Shown: positions 16,446 through 26,291, counted from the first letter of the stretch. The stretch: DNA of 64,000 bases from Selenihalanaerobacter shriftii (GCF_900167185.1 NZ_FUWM01000019.1:1-64000); one strand, 5' to 3'. Made by a program: numbers and translations. Notes: generated by a model from the letters alone, not told the origin.

Positions 16446-18035
16446 ATGTTTAATAGGATATTTAAAATGCTTAATTATTTAAAATTAAAATCATCTAATC
16501 AAAAAGCTAAAAAAGGCAAAAAAAACATAGAGAAAATTCCTCGTTCAATCCAGGATATTAAAGAAAGATTAAAGGAATTGTTTGAAGATAGTAGTGACTT
16601 TGTTATGCGAGAAGTGGTATTAGGAAATGAATCTAATATTGAAGTTATTATTGCTCACATAGATGGTTTAACAGATAGAAAATCAGTTAATAATAATATT
16701 GTGAAACCATTAATTTTAGAATCACGAGACACTGAATTAGATAAAGATTTAAATCAAAGTAATATCATTGAGATATTAAAGGATAATATATTAAGTGCAA
16801 GTGAACTTTCAGAAGTCAAAGATTTTCAAAAATCATTACATGCTATGCTTTCTGGAGATACTATTATTTACATAGATGGAACTGAAATTGCACTAAAAGT
16901 TGGGATGAGAGAATGGGAATCTCGTGGAGTAACTGAACCAGATACAGAGTCAGTCGTTAGAGGGCCGAGAGAAGGCTTTACTGAAACTCTACGAACAAAT
17001 ACTACCCTTTTACGTAGAAAAATCAAAAACTCAAACCTTAAATTTGAAAATATTACTTTAGGTGAAAAGACCAATACTGATGTAGCTATCTGTTATGTAA
17101 AAGGATTAGCCAATGAAGATATACTTAAGACTGTTAGAAGAAGGGTAAAAAAGATTAAGATAGATTCTATTTTAGAATCAGGATATATTGAAGAATTTAT
17201 TGAAGATGCTCCTCTTTCAATCTTTCCTACAGTAGGTAATAGTGAAAAGCCGGACATAGTAGCAGCAAAAATATTAGAAGGTAGAGTAGCAATCTTATGT
17301 GATGGTACACCTTTTGTACTTACAGTTCCTCATTTATTTATTGAATCAATTCAATCTAGTGAAGATTATTATGCTAGGCCTTATTTTTCCTCACTATTAC
17401 GTATATTGAGAGGATTAGCATTATTTATTACTACTATTTTTCCAGCCTTTTATGTAGCTTTAGTAACTTTTCATCAAACTGTAATTCCTTTTAAATTATT
17501 ACTAACAGTTGCCGCTTCAAGAGACGGCATACCTTTTTCAGCATTTACAGAAACATTAATGATGGGGCTTACTTTTGAATTATTAAGAGAAGCAGGAGTT
17601 AGAATGCCAAGACCTATTGGGCAAGCAGTAAGTATAGTAGGCGCTTTAGTTTTAGGACAAGCAGCTGTAGAAGCAGGAGTAGCCAGTAATCCAGTAATCA
17701 TGGTGACGGCACTTACAGCCATTAGCAGTTTTATTCTACCAGCTTTAGGAGGAGTAATCCCACTTATTCGAATAATTATGTTAATTACAGCAAATATTAT
17801 AGGTTTATTAGGAATATCCCTCACAGGAGTAGTTATTCTTATTCATTTATGTACGCTGAGGTCTTTTGGTGTGCCTTATTTAGTACCATTTGCACCATTA
17901 GCTGGAATGGAATTAAAAGATACATTTATTCGTCTACCTCTATGGCTAATGTGGAGAAGGCCTCATGATTTGATTGAAGATGATAGAGAAGCGGCCTATA
18001 GAATGAATGTTGATATTAAGACTAAAGAAGATTAA
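16446..18035 (+). CDS. spore germinant receptor subunit A (GerA/GerKA family)
   Basis: Subunit A of a nutrient receptor in the inner membrane of the spore. The protein (529 aa) has the normal plan: a large soluble N-terminal region (about 1-310), then about five membrane segments (from ALFITTIFPAFYVAL onward, ~residue 320-480) and a short cytoplasmic tail. Family landmarks are RGPREGFTETLRTN around 175-188 and RMPRPIGQ around 386. GCAAGGAGGG precedes the ATG. It is the first gene of an A-C-D-B operon. Confidence 0.93.
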   Translation: MFNRIFKMLNYLKLKSSNQKAKKGKKNIEKIPRSIQDIKERLKELFEDSSDFVMREVVLGNESNIEVIIAHIDGLTDRKSVNNNIVKPLILESRDTELDKDLNQSNIIEILKDNILSASELSEVKDFQKSLHAMLSGDTIIYIDGTEIALKVGMREWESRGVTEPDTESVVRGPREGFTETLRTNTTLLRRKIKNSNLKFENITLGEKTNTDVAICYVKGLANEDILKTVRRRVKKIKIDSILESGYIEEFIEDAPLSIFPTVGNSEKPDIVAAKILEGRVAILCDGTPFVLTVPHLFIESIQSSEDYYARPYFSSLLRILRGLALFITTIFPAFYVALVTFHQTVIPFKLLLTVAASRDGIPFSAFTETLMMGLTFELLREAGVRMPRPIGQAVSIVGALVLGQAAVEAGVASNPVIMVTALTAISSFILPALGGVIPLIRIIMLITANIIGLLGISLTGVVILIHLCTLRSFGVPYLVPFAPLAGMELKDTFIRLPLWLMWRRPHDLIEDDREAAYRMNVDIKTKED

Positions 18036-18050
18036 TAGGAGAGCTAAATA

Positions 18051-19250
18051 ATGAACAAAAGAAGAAGTAAAAAATTAAAACAAGTATCCCTAATATTAAT
18101 TATTTTTTTAACTATATTAGCCTCTACTGGCTGTTGGAATAATAGGGATTTAACTGAAATGGCTATAGCCACTGCAATAGGTTTTGATAAAACTAAGGAT
18201 GGTAAGCTAAAAGTAACTTTGCAGATAGTTAAGCCGGGGATTATTAAGGCTAAAGCCCAAGGTAATCAAGAAAGGGCAGTCTGGATACATTCAGCGATTG
18301 GTAAGACAGCATTTGAAGCCATTAGAAATTCACTTAAAACTATAGACCGCAAGGTAGTTTTCTCTCATAATCAAATAGTAGTAATTTCTGAAGAGGTGGC
18401 TAAAGAGGGAATAATAGGTATATTAGAGTTGTTTGAAAGAAATCAAAATATAAATGAATTATCAGAGATACTAGTAGCTAAAGAATCTAAAGGATTAACA
18501 GCAGAAAAGGTTTTAAAAGCTGAAAGTGAATTAGAAGATATTCCTGCAATACATATGGTAAATATAATTAAAAGTAACTTAAAATCTTTAGCTAAAATTA
18601 GAAAAGTAAGCGTTTTTAAATTACTTAAAGTTTTAAATAGTAAAGGTAGATCACCAGTAATTGGTATGATTCATTTAAATAAACAAATAGATAACGTAAA
18701 GATTAAAGATTTAAAAATTGAAGGCGCAGCAGTCTTTAAAAAAGATAGGTTAATAGGGTGGTTAGGACCTATAGAGACTAGAGGGCTATTATTCCCATTA
18801 AATGAGGTGGGTAGTACAGTAATTACTTTACCTAATCCTATGGATAAAAAAGAAGAATTAGATTTTGAAATACTTTCTTCTCAAGGAGAAATAGATGTTA
18901 AGTTAAAAAATGGTGAATTAACTTTTTTAATTAAGATTGATACTAAAGGTAAGCTGGTTAGTCAGCAGGGAAAAGGTGACTTAACTAAACCTAAAATAGT
19001 TAAGAAATTAGAGAAAGAGGTAGCTTCGGTTATAAAAAATGAAATTCGAAATACTGTAAAATTAGCACAATTTAAATATGAAAGTGATATTTTTGGTTTC
19101 TCCGAATTAGTTCATAATAAACATTTAGATTATTGGAAAGAGGTAGAAAACAATTGGGTTGAGGTCTTTAGTAAGACCCCAGTTAAGATAGAAGTAACCT
19201 GGAATACCATGAGTACAGGATTAATTAAGAAGCCTACTAGACCTAGGTAG
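18051..19250 (+). CDS. spore germinant receptor subunit C lipoprotein (Ger(x)C family)
   Basis: Lipoprotein subunit of the receptor (399 aa). A lysine/arginine-rich start and a hydrophobic stretch end in ASTGCWNNRD, giving a lipidated C28. The C-W-(D/N) sequence right after the cysteine is typical of GerC proteins. The rest is the soluble Ger(x)C domain, ending in a KTPVKIEV segment as in other family members. It starts 15 bases after the A gene, with GGAGAGC as ribosome site. Confidence 0.92.
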   Translation: MNKRRSKKLKQVSLILIIFLTILASTGCWNNRDLTEMAIATAIGFDKTKDGKLKVTLQIVKPGIIKAKAQGNQERAVWIHSAIGKTAFEAIRNSLKTIDRKVVFSHNQIVVISEEVAKEGIIGILELFERNQNINELSEILVAKESKGLTAEKVLKAESELEDIPAIHMVNIIKSNLKSLAKIRKVSVFKLLKVLNSKGRSPVIGMIHLNKQIDNVKIKDLKIEGAAVFKKDRLIGWLGPIETRGLLFPLNEVGSTVITLPNPMDKKEELDFEILSSQGEIDVKLKNGELTFLIKIDTKGKLVSQQGKGDLTKPKIVKKLEKEVASVIKNEIRNTVKLAQFKYESDIFGFSELVHNKHLDYWKEVENNWVEVFSKTPVKIEVTWNTMSTGLIKKPTRPR

Positions 19251-19288
19251 AAACAATTAGTAAAATAAAGAGAAAGAAGGATTGAACT

Positions 19289-19510
19289 ATGGCTTTATTG
19301 TTGGTTTTATTAATTGTAGGAATTTGTATTATTATCCTTATTGACCGTCCTCGAATATTGGAAGTAAATGATAAAAAAAGGATAAGTATCATATATTACA
19401 CTTTAATCTCCATGGGATTTATAATCAACTTTTTATTAATCATTGATAAAGCGCCCACAAGTCCAGCTATTATTATTAAAAAAATAGTGAAATATGTTTT
19501 GGAGGTTTAA
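19289..19510 (+). CDS. small two-helix membrane protein of the germination operon (D-type subunit)
   Basis: A 73-residue protein with two hydrophobic helices (about 1-18 and 33-52) joined by a charged loop. Some ger operons carry such a two-helix D subunit, which modulates germinant response. Position between C and B, AGAAAGAAGG before the ATG and a 17-base overlap with the next gene support that role. Sequence identity to a named D subunit cannot be judged here. Confidence 0.75.
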   Translation: MALLLVLLIVGICIIILIDRPRILEVNDKKRISIIYYTLISMGFIINFLLIIDKAPTSPAIIIKKIVKYVLEV

Positions 19511-20582
19511 TATGGTAAATGATATCAAAATCTCTAAGTACCAATTATTAGTATTAATGATGGGATTTATATTTGGAATTATTGTTAATCCTGCATCAGC
19601 AGCCTATCAGGATGCTTGGTTAGCATTTATTATGGGGTGGGCTGCAGGATTTATTTTAATAGGAATGTATGCATATATAGCAATTTTAAATCCCAACAAG
19701 ACTCTTATAGATATATTAAGAGCTACTTTTGGTAAATATTTAGGTAGTATATTGGGAATGTTGTATATCTGGTACTTTATTCATCTAGCAGCTATTATTT
19801 TAAGAAATTTTGGAGAATTTATGGTTATATCTACATATACTGAAACTCCTCTTATTTTCATTGTAATCATTTTGTCTGGGGCTGTTGCTTATCAAGTACG
19901 GTCAGGGTTAGAAGTGTTAGCAAGAATGAGTGAATTATTTGTTCCTCTGGTGCCTATTTTTGTACTGTTTTTATTTCTTATTCTATTACCTGAATATGAT
20001 GTTAGTAATTTTTTACCTATCTTAGAAAGAGGGATAACTCCAGTTATTAAAGCAGCATTTTCAATTACTACATTTCCTTTTGGTGAGGTTGTTTTATTTT
20101 TAATGATATTTCCAGCTTTAAATGAAAAAGACGAGCTTTTTAAAACATCTTATTTAGCTACTGCAATTATGGGGATGATTCTTTTTATTATAACTATTCG
20201 AGATTTATTGGTATTAGGACCAAATTTTTTTGCTAATGCTATTTTTCCACCAGTAATAACAACTAGTGTAATTCCTAATCTTAATCTTAACCTTGATCCA
20301 GTAATTTTTGTTAATTTTTTAATTGGAGGTGGGATTAAAGGTAGTCTGCTTATTTATGCAGCAGCATTGGGACTAGCTCAGTTGTTTAAGCTTGATCATT
20401 ATAAATCTTTTATTATCCCACTATTATTAGTGACAGTAGGTTTATCTCAATGGTTATATGGTAGTATTATGGAGACACTGCAGTGGTCAGCACAGATTTA
20501 TCCTTATTATGCTATTCCCTTTCAAGTTATTATTCCATTGATTATATTGATTACTTCCTTAATTAAAGAAACAATTCAGTAA
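19503..20582 (+). CDS. spore germinant receptor subunit B (GerB permease-like)
   Basis: Polytopic membrane subunit of the APC superfamily that binds germinant (about 360 residues). Roughly ten hydrophobic helices span the protein. ISKYQLLVLMMGFIFG at the start and FGEVVLFLM near the middle match the Spore_permease family. An upstream in-frame ATG at 19494 overlaps the small D gene. TTTGGAGGTTTAAT lies before the downstream start at 19512 (ATGGTAAATG), so translation probably begins near 19512. It closes the operon, with a bidirectional terminator at 20629. Confidence 0.9.
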   Translation, partial: RFNMVNDIKISKYQLLVLMMGFIFGIIVNPASAAYQDAWLAFIMGWAAGFILIGMYAYIAILNPNKTLIDILRATFGKYLGSILGMLYIWYFIHLAAIILRNFGEFMVISTYTETPLIFIVIILSGAVAYQVRSGLEVLARMSELFVPLVPIFVLFLFLILLPEYDVSNFLPILERGITPVIKAAFSITTFPFGEVVLFLMIFPALNEKDELFKTSYLATAIMGMILFIITIRDLLVLGPNFFANAIFPPVITTSVIPNLNLNLDPVIFVNFLIGGGIKGSLLIYAAALGLAQLFKLDHYKSFIIPLLLVTVGLSQWLYGSIMETLQWSAQIYPYYAIPFQVIIPLIILITSLIKETIQ

Positions 20583-20628
20583 TAAAATTATTTTTGATAT
20601 GAGAAGATAGAATTTGAATCTTAAGATA

Positions 20629-20660
20629 AAGAAGTCCTCATCATTTGATGAGGACTTCTT
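20629..20660. terminator. bidirectional terminator between gerB and the HD-GYP gene
   Basis: AAGAAGTCCTCATC and GATGAGGACTTCTT form a 14-pair stem over a four-base loop. It stands between two convergent genes and can serve both. Confidence 0.85.
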
Positions 20661-20724
20661 ATATTTCCTAAAAAATAAAGGTAATATTTATTTTTTGTTT
20701 AATGTAATAATAAATAACAGTAGA

Positions 20725-21594
20725 TTAAGGTAACGGTACTAATTTTTTATCATAGAATAGGCCTAAGAATATTTCTCCTAATTTTGGGTCAAATTGTGTT
20801 CCTAAATTTTCTTCAATTTCTTTCGCAGCTTTTATAGGTTCCATAGCTGAACGATAAGGGCGATTAGAAGTCATAGCATCATAACTATCTGCAAGTGCTA
20901 CTATTCTAGCCCCAATAGGAATTTCTTTACCTGCTAATCCATCAGGATACCCTGTTCCATCAAATTTTTCATGGTGGTGTCTTACCATGTGAGTTATAGA
21001 TTCGAATCGTTTAATCGGATTTAAGATCTCTTCACTAATAATAGGGTGTCGTTTGATATGATCAAATTCTTGATCAGTTAATCTACCTGGTTTATTAAGA
21101 ATGGTTTCTTGAGTACCTACTTTACCTATGTCATGTAATTTACCAGCTAATTTAATTTGTTCTGTTTTATTAGAATCTCCGTATTTATGTTGAGCAATTG
21201 TTTTAGCTATAGTGCTTACTCGTACAGAATGACCTTTAGTGTAGGAGTCTTTAGCTTCTAGGGTTTTTACTAAACTGGTCATAGAAGATATAAATAATTC
21301 TTGGAGTTCAGTACTTAACTGACTTACTTGTTCTTTAAGGTTATGTAAGATACCAGAATCTTTTTCTTCTTTTTCTATATTAAAAGATTGTAATTTTTCT
21401 TTAATTTGATTTGGATATTTTTCATTTTCACATAGAACTATGTTTTGTCCTATTGCTTCTTCTATAGATATATTTTGAATCTTTTCTACTGCAGAATTAA
21501 TGAAAGTAACTTGATTATCATTATTAATAATGATAACTCCATTGGAGAGTTTATTTAGCTTTATTTTAAGACTCTGATATTCATCTAATGTCAT
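20725..21594 (-). CDS. PAS-HD-GYP domain protein (probable cyclic-di-GMP phosphodiesterase)
   Basis: Cytoplasmic signalling protein (289 aa). A PAS sensor covers about residues 10-60 and an HD-GYP domain about 105-285. The key residues are present: the HD pair in LAGKLHDIGKVG, a HHH in MVRHHHEKFD and the GYP loop in GTGYPDG, followed by ADSYDAMTSNRPYR. HD-GYP domains hydrolyse c-di-GMP or related dinucleotides, but many Firmicute members are untested. It is read leftward alone. A GCAGGA-N17-GAAA promoter-like motif lies about 100 bases upstream. Confidence 0.9.
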   Translation of the reverse strand: MTLDEYQSLKIKLNKLSNGVIIINNDNQVTFINSAVEKIQNISIEEAIGQNIVLCENEKYPNQIKEKLQSFNIEKEEKDSGILHNLKEQVSQLSTELQELFISSMTSLVKTLEAKDSYTKGHSVRVSTIAKTIAQHKYGDSNKTEQIKLAGKLHDIGKVGTQETILNKPGRLTDQEFDHIKRHPIISEEILNPIKRFESITHMVRHHHEKFDGTGYPDGLAGKEIPIGARIVALADSYDAMTSNRPYRSAMEPIKAAKEIEENLGTQFDPKLGEIFLGLFYDKKLVPLP

Positions 21595-21690
21595 GGGGGT
21601 TGTCAGCTCCTTTAATTATATGTATATTTATAAGGAAAATTCATCTAGCATATAAATCATATAAAATAATAACTATTATCAACATTATTT

Positions 21691-21715
21691 CTAGGTTAAT
21701 TGTTAATATCCTGCA
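21691..21715 (-). promoter_or_regulatory. σH-like promoter motif before the HD-GYP gene
   Basis: On the minus strand GCAGGATAT begins with AGGA at 21712, and GAAA starts 21 bases later at 21691. This is the spacing of σH promoters (AGGA...GAAT), with one mismatch in the -10. The same arrangement recurs at four other places in the window. Confidence 0.4.
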
Positions 21716-21835
21716 TATTCATTAAGAAAGTATATTAATCTATATTTTTTTAAGTTAAGAAGTATAGTGTTATAAATTTGTATATAATATAATAATGACT
21801 TGTTTAATAACAAGTCATTAATTGAGGTGATTTAA

Positions 21836-22621
21836 GTGGGGGATAAACCTAAAATTGGTTTAGCTTTAGGAGCAGGTTCAGTCAGAGGGATAGCACATAT
21901 TGGTGTATTACAAGTATTAGATAAAGCAGGAATACATATAGATTACTTAGCAGGATCTAGTATTGGAAGTATGGTGGGAGGATTTTATGCAGCAGATTTA
22001 GACCTTAAACGCTTAGAACAATTATCGTATCAAATGGATTGGGATTTAGTGACGGATTTAACAGTTCCGCGCCAAGGATTAATTGCAGGGAATAAAGTAA
22101 AAGAATTTATTAAATTACTGACTCAAAATAAGAGGTTTTCAGATTTGAAATTACCTTTTGCGGCAGTAGCAGCAGATATTCAAAAAGGAGAAGAAGTAGT
22201 TTTGAGAGAAGGATTAGTAGCAGATGCTATAAGAGCTAGCATATCTATTCCTGGAGTTTATGTTCCGCATGAAATTAATGACCGGTTATTAGTTGATGGA
22301 GCAATCCTAAATAGAGTTCCAACCAATGTTATTGAGGATTTTGGGGCTGATATTATAATTGGAGTAGATGTAAGCTATGATGTCACTCAAGATGGTAATG
22401 TCAATAATATATTTGAAATTATTATGAAGACCTTGGGGATTATGGAACGAGAAATCATGAAGTATAAAGGGATAGATGCTGATGTTTTAATTAGGCCTAA
22501 AGTAGGTCATGTTCCCTCTCGAGCTTTAGATAAAGCCGAAGAATGTGTAGCAGCCGGAGTTAAAGCTGCTGAAGAGAAAGTTCCTAAGATTAAAGAGTTA
22601 ATTAAAAGGTGGGAGAAATAA
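21836..22621 (+). CDS. ylbK: patatin-like phospholipase (YlbK/RssA family)
   Basis: A 261-residue serine hydrolase of the patatin/NTE type with a Ser-Asp dyad. The oxyanion loop GAGSVRGIAHIG lies at residues 12-23, the nucleophile is S42 in AGSSIGSM and the aspartate is in VDGAILNRVP near residue 160. The substrate is unknown, presumably membrane lipid. It starts with GTG at 21836 behind GAGGTGATTTAA and overlaps the ylbL start by one base. The order ylbK-ylbL-ylbM is conserved in Firmicutes. Confidence 0.9.
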   Translation: MGDKPKIGLALGAGSVRGIAHIGVLQVLDKAGIHIDYLAGSSIGSMVGGFYAADLDLKRLEQLSYQMDWDLVTDLTVPRQGLIAGNKVKEFIKLLTQNKRFSDLKLPFAAVAADIQKGEEVVLREGLVADAIRASISIPGVYVPHEINDRLLVDGAILNRVPTNVIEDFGADIIIGVDVSYDVTQDGNVNNIFEIIMKTLGIMEREIMKYKGIDADVLIRPKVGHVPSRALDKAEECVAAGVKAAEEKVPKIKELIKRWEK

Positions 22622-23637
22622 TGGCAAGTTTTAAAAACGAAAAATTAAATAGATTATTAATAATTAGTTTGGTTGTAATATTGGTCAGTCTTTTATCAGC
22701 TATTTGGCCAACAGATTATTATGTAGAATCACCAGGTATTGCTAAAGAATTAAGTTCATTAGTAAAGGTAAAAAATGGATATAAGGATGAGATTAAAGGT
22801 AAGTTTAGATTAACTGCTGTCTCTTTAGAAACAGCTAGTGTATTAGAATATTATTATGTTTCTTTATTTAAGCCGCAAGGTGTTGCATTAACCCCTTTAG
22901 GGAAGCAATTACCTCCAGAAGTTGAACCTCGAGAATATTTTGAGATGATGAAAGATGTAATGAAAGAGAGTAAATTAAAGGCCAAAGCTGTTGCTTTAAG
23001 GCAAGCTGGTTATGATTTTGAGATTACTGGGCAAGGAGCAGAGATAGTTAAGGTCTTAAAAGAGAGTAATGCTAAAGATAAGTTAAAAGAAGGGGATATC
23101 ATTACTGAAGTTGATGACAAGAAGATAAGTTTAGTAACTGAAGTAATAGATAAAATCAGAAAAAGAAAGATAGGTGAGTCAGTCGATTTAACGATTAAGA
23201 GAGAGGATAAGACTCATAAATATAGTATTAAGACTAAAGAATTAGAGAATAGTCCTGGTAAAGCATCCTTAGGAGTCTTAATTTCCTCATATAAACGTTC
23301 TTATAACTTTCCAGTTGAGATTGAGATAAATTCTGGAGATATAGGAGGGCCTTCTGCAGGAATGGTATTTACTTTAGAAGTTCTTAATCAATTAACTAAA
23401 AATGACTTGACACATGGTAAGGATATAGCTGGAACAGGAACTATAGATTTAGAAGGAAATGTAGGAGAAATAAGTGGAGTAGAACAAAAAATATTAGCTG
23501 CAGAAAGAGAAGGAGCAGAAATTTTCTTATCACCAGCTGGGAATTATGAAAAAGCTAAAGAATCGGCTACTAAGATTAAAGTGGTTTCTGTAGATAAGGT
23601 GGAAGATGCAATTGATTTTCTTAATTCTTTAGAATAA
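22621..23637 (+). CDS. ylbL: YlbL/SepM-type PDZ-Lon protease
   Basis: Membrane-anchored serine protease (338 aa). One N-terminal helix (about 8-28) is followed by an extracytoplasmic region, a PDZ domain (about 125-205, with AKDKLKEGDIITEVDDKKI) and a Lon-type S16 protease domain. The catalytic serine is in GGPSAGMVF and the lysine in GVEQKILAA. Relatives process secreted peptides or clear membrane proteins. The ATG at 22621 has GGTGGGAG before it and overlaps the stop of ylbK, so I prefer it to the GTG at 22609. Its 3' end overlaps the convergent gene ylbM by 17 bases. Confidence 0.92.
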   Translation: MASFKNEKLNRLLIISLVVILVSLLSAIWPTDYYVESPGIAKELSSLVKVKNGYKDEIKGKFRLTAVSLETASVLEYYYVSLFKPQGVALTPLGKQLPPEVEPREYFEMMKDVMKESKLKAKAVALRQAGYDFEITGQGAEIVKVLKESNAKDKLKEGDIITEVDDKKISLVTEVIDKIRKRKIGESVDLTIKREDKTHKYSIKTKELENSPGKASLGVLISSYKRSYNFPVEIEINSGDIGGPSAGMVFTLEVLNQLTKNDLTHGKDIAGTGTIDLEGNVGEISGVEQKILAAEREGAEIFLSPAGNYEKAKESATKIKVVSVDKVEDAIDFLNSLE

Positions 23638-24889
23638 GTGGTTGGGTATAATCTTGGCCTCCTTGGCGATATTTAGGATTATTATAAGCTAAGGAATAAA
23701 TATTAGTTGCTTTAACTTCCATAGCTAACATTTTAGCTTTAAGTGAATCAGCTGGATAGGCACTCTTATAATGGTTTGCTACTCGGTTAATTAAAGGTAA
23801 TTTACTCGTTTCTTTCATTGTTTTTAATATTTTTTGACCTTTTTTAGAAAAACCTAAAATTCTTAAATATTGTGGGCCACCGGCTTTGTCAAATCCCTTT
23901 AATGTACTTTTATTCAACCCTAATAATAAATGAAGAAGAATTCTTTGAATCCTAGTTTGAGTAAATCGCTTAGTCTTAATTAAATCTATTAATTCTAATA
24001 AAGATGTTGCTTGGTTAGCAGCATCTTTAATTCTGTTTTCTAAACCTCCAGTAACATCTTCAATTTCTTTCAAAGTTGATGGTGATGTGCGTCGTAAAAT
24101 AGTTAAGATTGGTAATTCAAAATTTTCTAAATCAATAGGTCCTTTATTAAGCCTAATATTCTCTTTTAAAATATCAAAAGAGTAGGACGGTAGTAATTCT
24201 TTTATATCTTGTAATGACTGATCTTTAAGTATTGTATTGCGAATAGCAGTAGCACTTGTTATTTTACCTTTAATCTTTGTTTGATGATAGTCTGCTCCTT
24301 TACGCTTAATAGTTAAAGGTTTAATTTGACTATTAGTTTGAATTAAAGCTTTAATATATTCAATACCCAAAATATTATTAGGATTATTAATGGTTTTCTT
24401 GACTTTAGCAGTACTTAGAGTAGTATCCAAATTAGGAATATATATACTTAGGGCTTCTGCTCTAGCTTTGGGGAAAGAAACTCCTTTATCTAATTCTTCT
24501 TGAATTAGATTTGATAATTCAGTTGGTTCATCAGCAAGAATTTCACTTATTTCTATTAACGGTTCAATCTCTCCTAATTCACTACCAAAAACCATCTTAT
24601 CTACTATCCCAGTTTGGTTTAAAAGTTGGACTCCACCATAAGCGAAGTATTCAGCACTACGTAGAGCATAAGCAATTGGTAATTCTAATACTAAATCAAT
24701 TCCAGCTTCTAAAGCCATTTTGACTCGGTTCCATTTATCAATAATGGCTGGATTTCCTCTTTGTACAAAATTACCGCTCATAACACAGATAGTATAATCG
24801 GCGTCAGTAGTTTTTAATGATTTACGCAAGTGGTAGAGGTGACCATTATGAAAAGGATTATATTCAGTAATGATTCCTAAGGCTTTCAT
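23621..24889 (-). CDS. tmcAL: tRNA(Met) cytidine acetate ligase TmcAL (YlbM)
   Basis: Makes N4-acetylcytidine at the wobble position of elongator tRNA-Met from acetate and ATP, through acetyl-AMP. The nucleotidyltransferase signature is at the start: GIITEYNPFHNGHLYHL (residues 5-21), with HNGH as the HIGH-like motif. MSGNFVQRG follows at about 38-46 and SATAIR near residue 217. The length (422 aa) fits the family. It is convergent with ylbL, as in many relatives. Confidence 0.93.
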   Translation of the reverse strand: MKALGIITEYNPFHNGHLYHLRKSLKTTDADYTICVMSGNFVQRGNPAIIDKWNRVKMALEAGIDLVLELPIAYALRSAEYFAYGGVQLLNQTGIVDKMVFGSELGEIEPLIEISEILADEPTELSNLIQEELDKGVSFPKARAEALSIYIPNLDTTLSTAKVKKTINNPNNILGIEYIKALIQTNSQIKPLTIKRKGADYHQTKIKGKITSATAIRNTILKDQSLQDIKELLPSYSFDILKENIRLNKGPIDLENFELPILTILRRTSPSTLKEIEDVTGGLENRIKDAANQATSLLELIDLIKTKRFTQTRIQRILLHLLLGLNKSTLKGFDKAGGPQYLRILGFSKKGQKILKTMKETSKLPLINRVANHYKSAYPADSLKAKMLAMEVKATNIYSLAYNNPKYRQGGQDYTQPLILKN

Positions 24890-25240
24890 AATTTCAAATC
24901 GACTCCTTAATATCTTTTATTGATATTTCCTTCAATATTATTTACAATTTCTATAAAAACTTAAAAGCTCCTTTATAATTTATAGGACACAATTATTATG
25001 CAAAAAGGGAATTATTTTCTATTTTTTGCAGGAATAATCTCTTTTATGCAGAATATAGATTATGTAAGCATAAAGGAGGAGAAAGGAGGTATAGCTGTTA
25101 AATAATTTAATCTAAATTTTCAGAAAATTTTAAATTATTATTTTGTCTATTTTTATAATATTATAATGCTATAAATTTTAAATTTAATAATAAATTTAAG
25201 TGTACATTTTAAATTTAAATAAAAAGGAGGAGTTTAAATT
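24890..25240. other. intergenic region upstream of pta
   Basis: This 351-bp AT-rich gap holds a σH-like motif on the + strand (GCAGGAATA with AGGA at 25030, GAAT at 25051) and a purine-rich run, AAAGGAGGAGAAAGGAGG, near 25072-25089. A 19-codon open frame at 25046-25105 overlaps the promoter motif and has no ribosome site. I do not think it is a gene. I see no RNA gene. Confidence 0.5.
25028..25054 (+). promoter_or_regulatory. σH-like promoter motif upstream of pta-ackA
   Basis: AGGAATA at 25030 and GAAT at 25051 are spaced exactly as in σH promoters (RnAGGAwww-N11-RnnGAAT). The predicted transcript would start about 180 bases before pta. Confidence 0.45.
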
Positions 25241-26254
25241 ATGGGGTTTGTTGAAGAAATTAGAAAAGAGGCTAGTGAAGATCGGCAAACAATAGTTTTG
25301 CCAGAGGGTACAGAACCAAGAATGATTAAGGCAACGCCTAAGATATTAGAAGAAGAAATTGCTGATATTATTCTTGTAGGGGATGAAGAAGAATTAAATC
25401 AAATAGCTGCTGATGAGGGTGTAGATATTTCTGGAGCTGAAATAATTAACCCGGAAGCATCTGATTATTTAGAAGATTTTGCTGAAACTTATTATGAATT
25501 AAGAAAGCACAAAGGTATTTCTAAAGAAGATGCTTTAGAGCAGATGAAAGATTCACTTTATTTTGGATCTATGTTAGTTAAGAAAGGAATAGCCGATGGT
25601 AAGGTTGCTGGTGCTTTAAATACTACTGCTAATGTATTACGACCTGTAATTAGAATTATAGGTACTAGTGATGATGTTTCCATAGTATCTGGTTCTTTCT
25701 TAATGATTGTACCAGATTGTGAGTATGGATCAGAGGGTAAGATGTTATTTGCTGATAGTGGAGTATTCCCTGAAGGTAATCCAGAGGAAATAGCAGAATT
25801 AGCTATCTCTTCTGCAAGTACTTTTGAAGCATTAACTGGAGAAGAGCCTATAGTTGCTATGTTATCATTCTCTACTAAAGGTAGTGCTGAGCACCCAATA
25901 GTAGAAAGAATGAGAAAGGCAGCTGAAATCTGTAAAGAGAAAGCACCTGATTTACAAGTTGATGGTGAAATGCAAGGAGATGCAGCTTTAGTTCCAGAAA
26001 TCGGTGCTAAAAAAGCTCCAGATAGTGATGTAGCTGGAAAAGCAAATGTATTAATATTCCCTGACCTAAATGCAGGTAATATTGCTTATAAATTAGTACA
26101 GCGGTTAGCTAAGGCTGATGCTTTTGGACCATTAATTCAGGGTAATGCTTTACCAGTTAATGACTTATCTAGAGGATGTAGTGTAGAAGATATTGTTACT
26201 GTGTCTGCTATTACTGCAGTACAATCTCAATTTAGAAAATCACAAGAAGGTTAA
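25241..26254 (+). CDS. pta: phosphate acetyltransferase
   Basis: Converts acetyl-CoA and phosphate to acetyl phosphate, the first step of fermentative acetate and ATP formation. The protein (337 aa) is the short single-domain Pta. Recognisable segments are TIVLPEGTEPRMIKA (18-32), GALNTTANVLRP and the C-terminal NVLIFPDLNAGNIAYKLVQR. AAAAGGAGGAG precedes the ATG. It is followed by ackA after 37 bases. Confidence 0.96.
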   Translation: MGFVEEIRKEASEDRQTIVLPEGTEPRMIKATPKILEEEIADIILVGDEEELNQIAADEGVDISGAEIINPEASDYLEDFAETYYELRKHKGISKEDALEQMKDSLYFGSMLVKKGIADGKVAGALNTTANVLRPVIRIIGTSDDVSIVSGSFLMIVPDCEYGSEGKMLFADSGVFPEGNPEEIAELAISSASTFEALTGEEPIVAMLSFSTKGSAEHPIVERMRKAAEICKEKAPDLQVDGEMQGDAALVPEIGAKKAPDSDVAGKANVLIFPDLNAGNIAYKLVQRLAKADAFGPLIQGNALPVNDLSRGCSVEDIVTVSAITAVQSQFRKSQEG

Positions 26255-26291
26255 AATTTTAAATATTAATAATATATAAGGAGGCTAAATT

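Noticed and set aside
25046-25105. 19-codon open frame upstream of pta
   Set aside because: It overlaps the σH-like -10 and lacks a ribosome site; its GGAGG runs are inside the frame.
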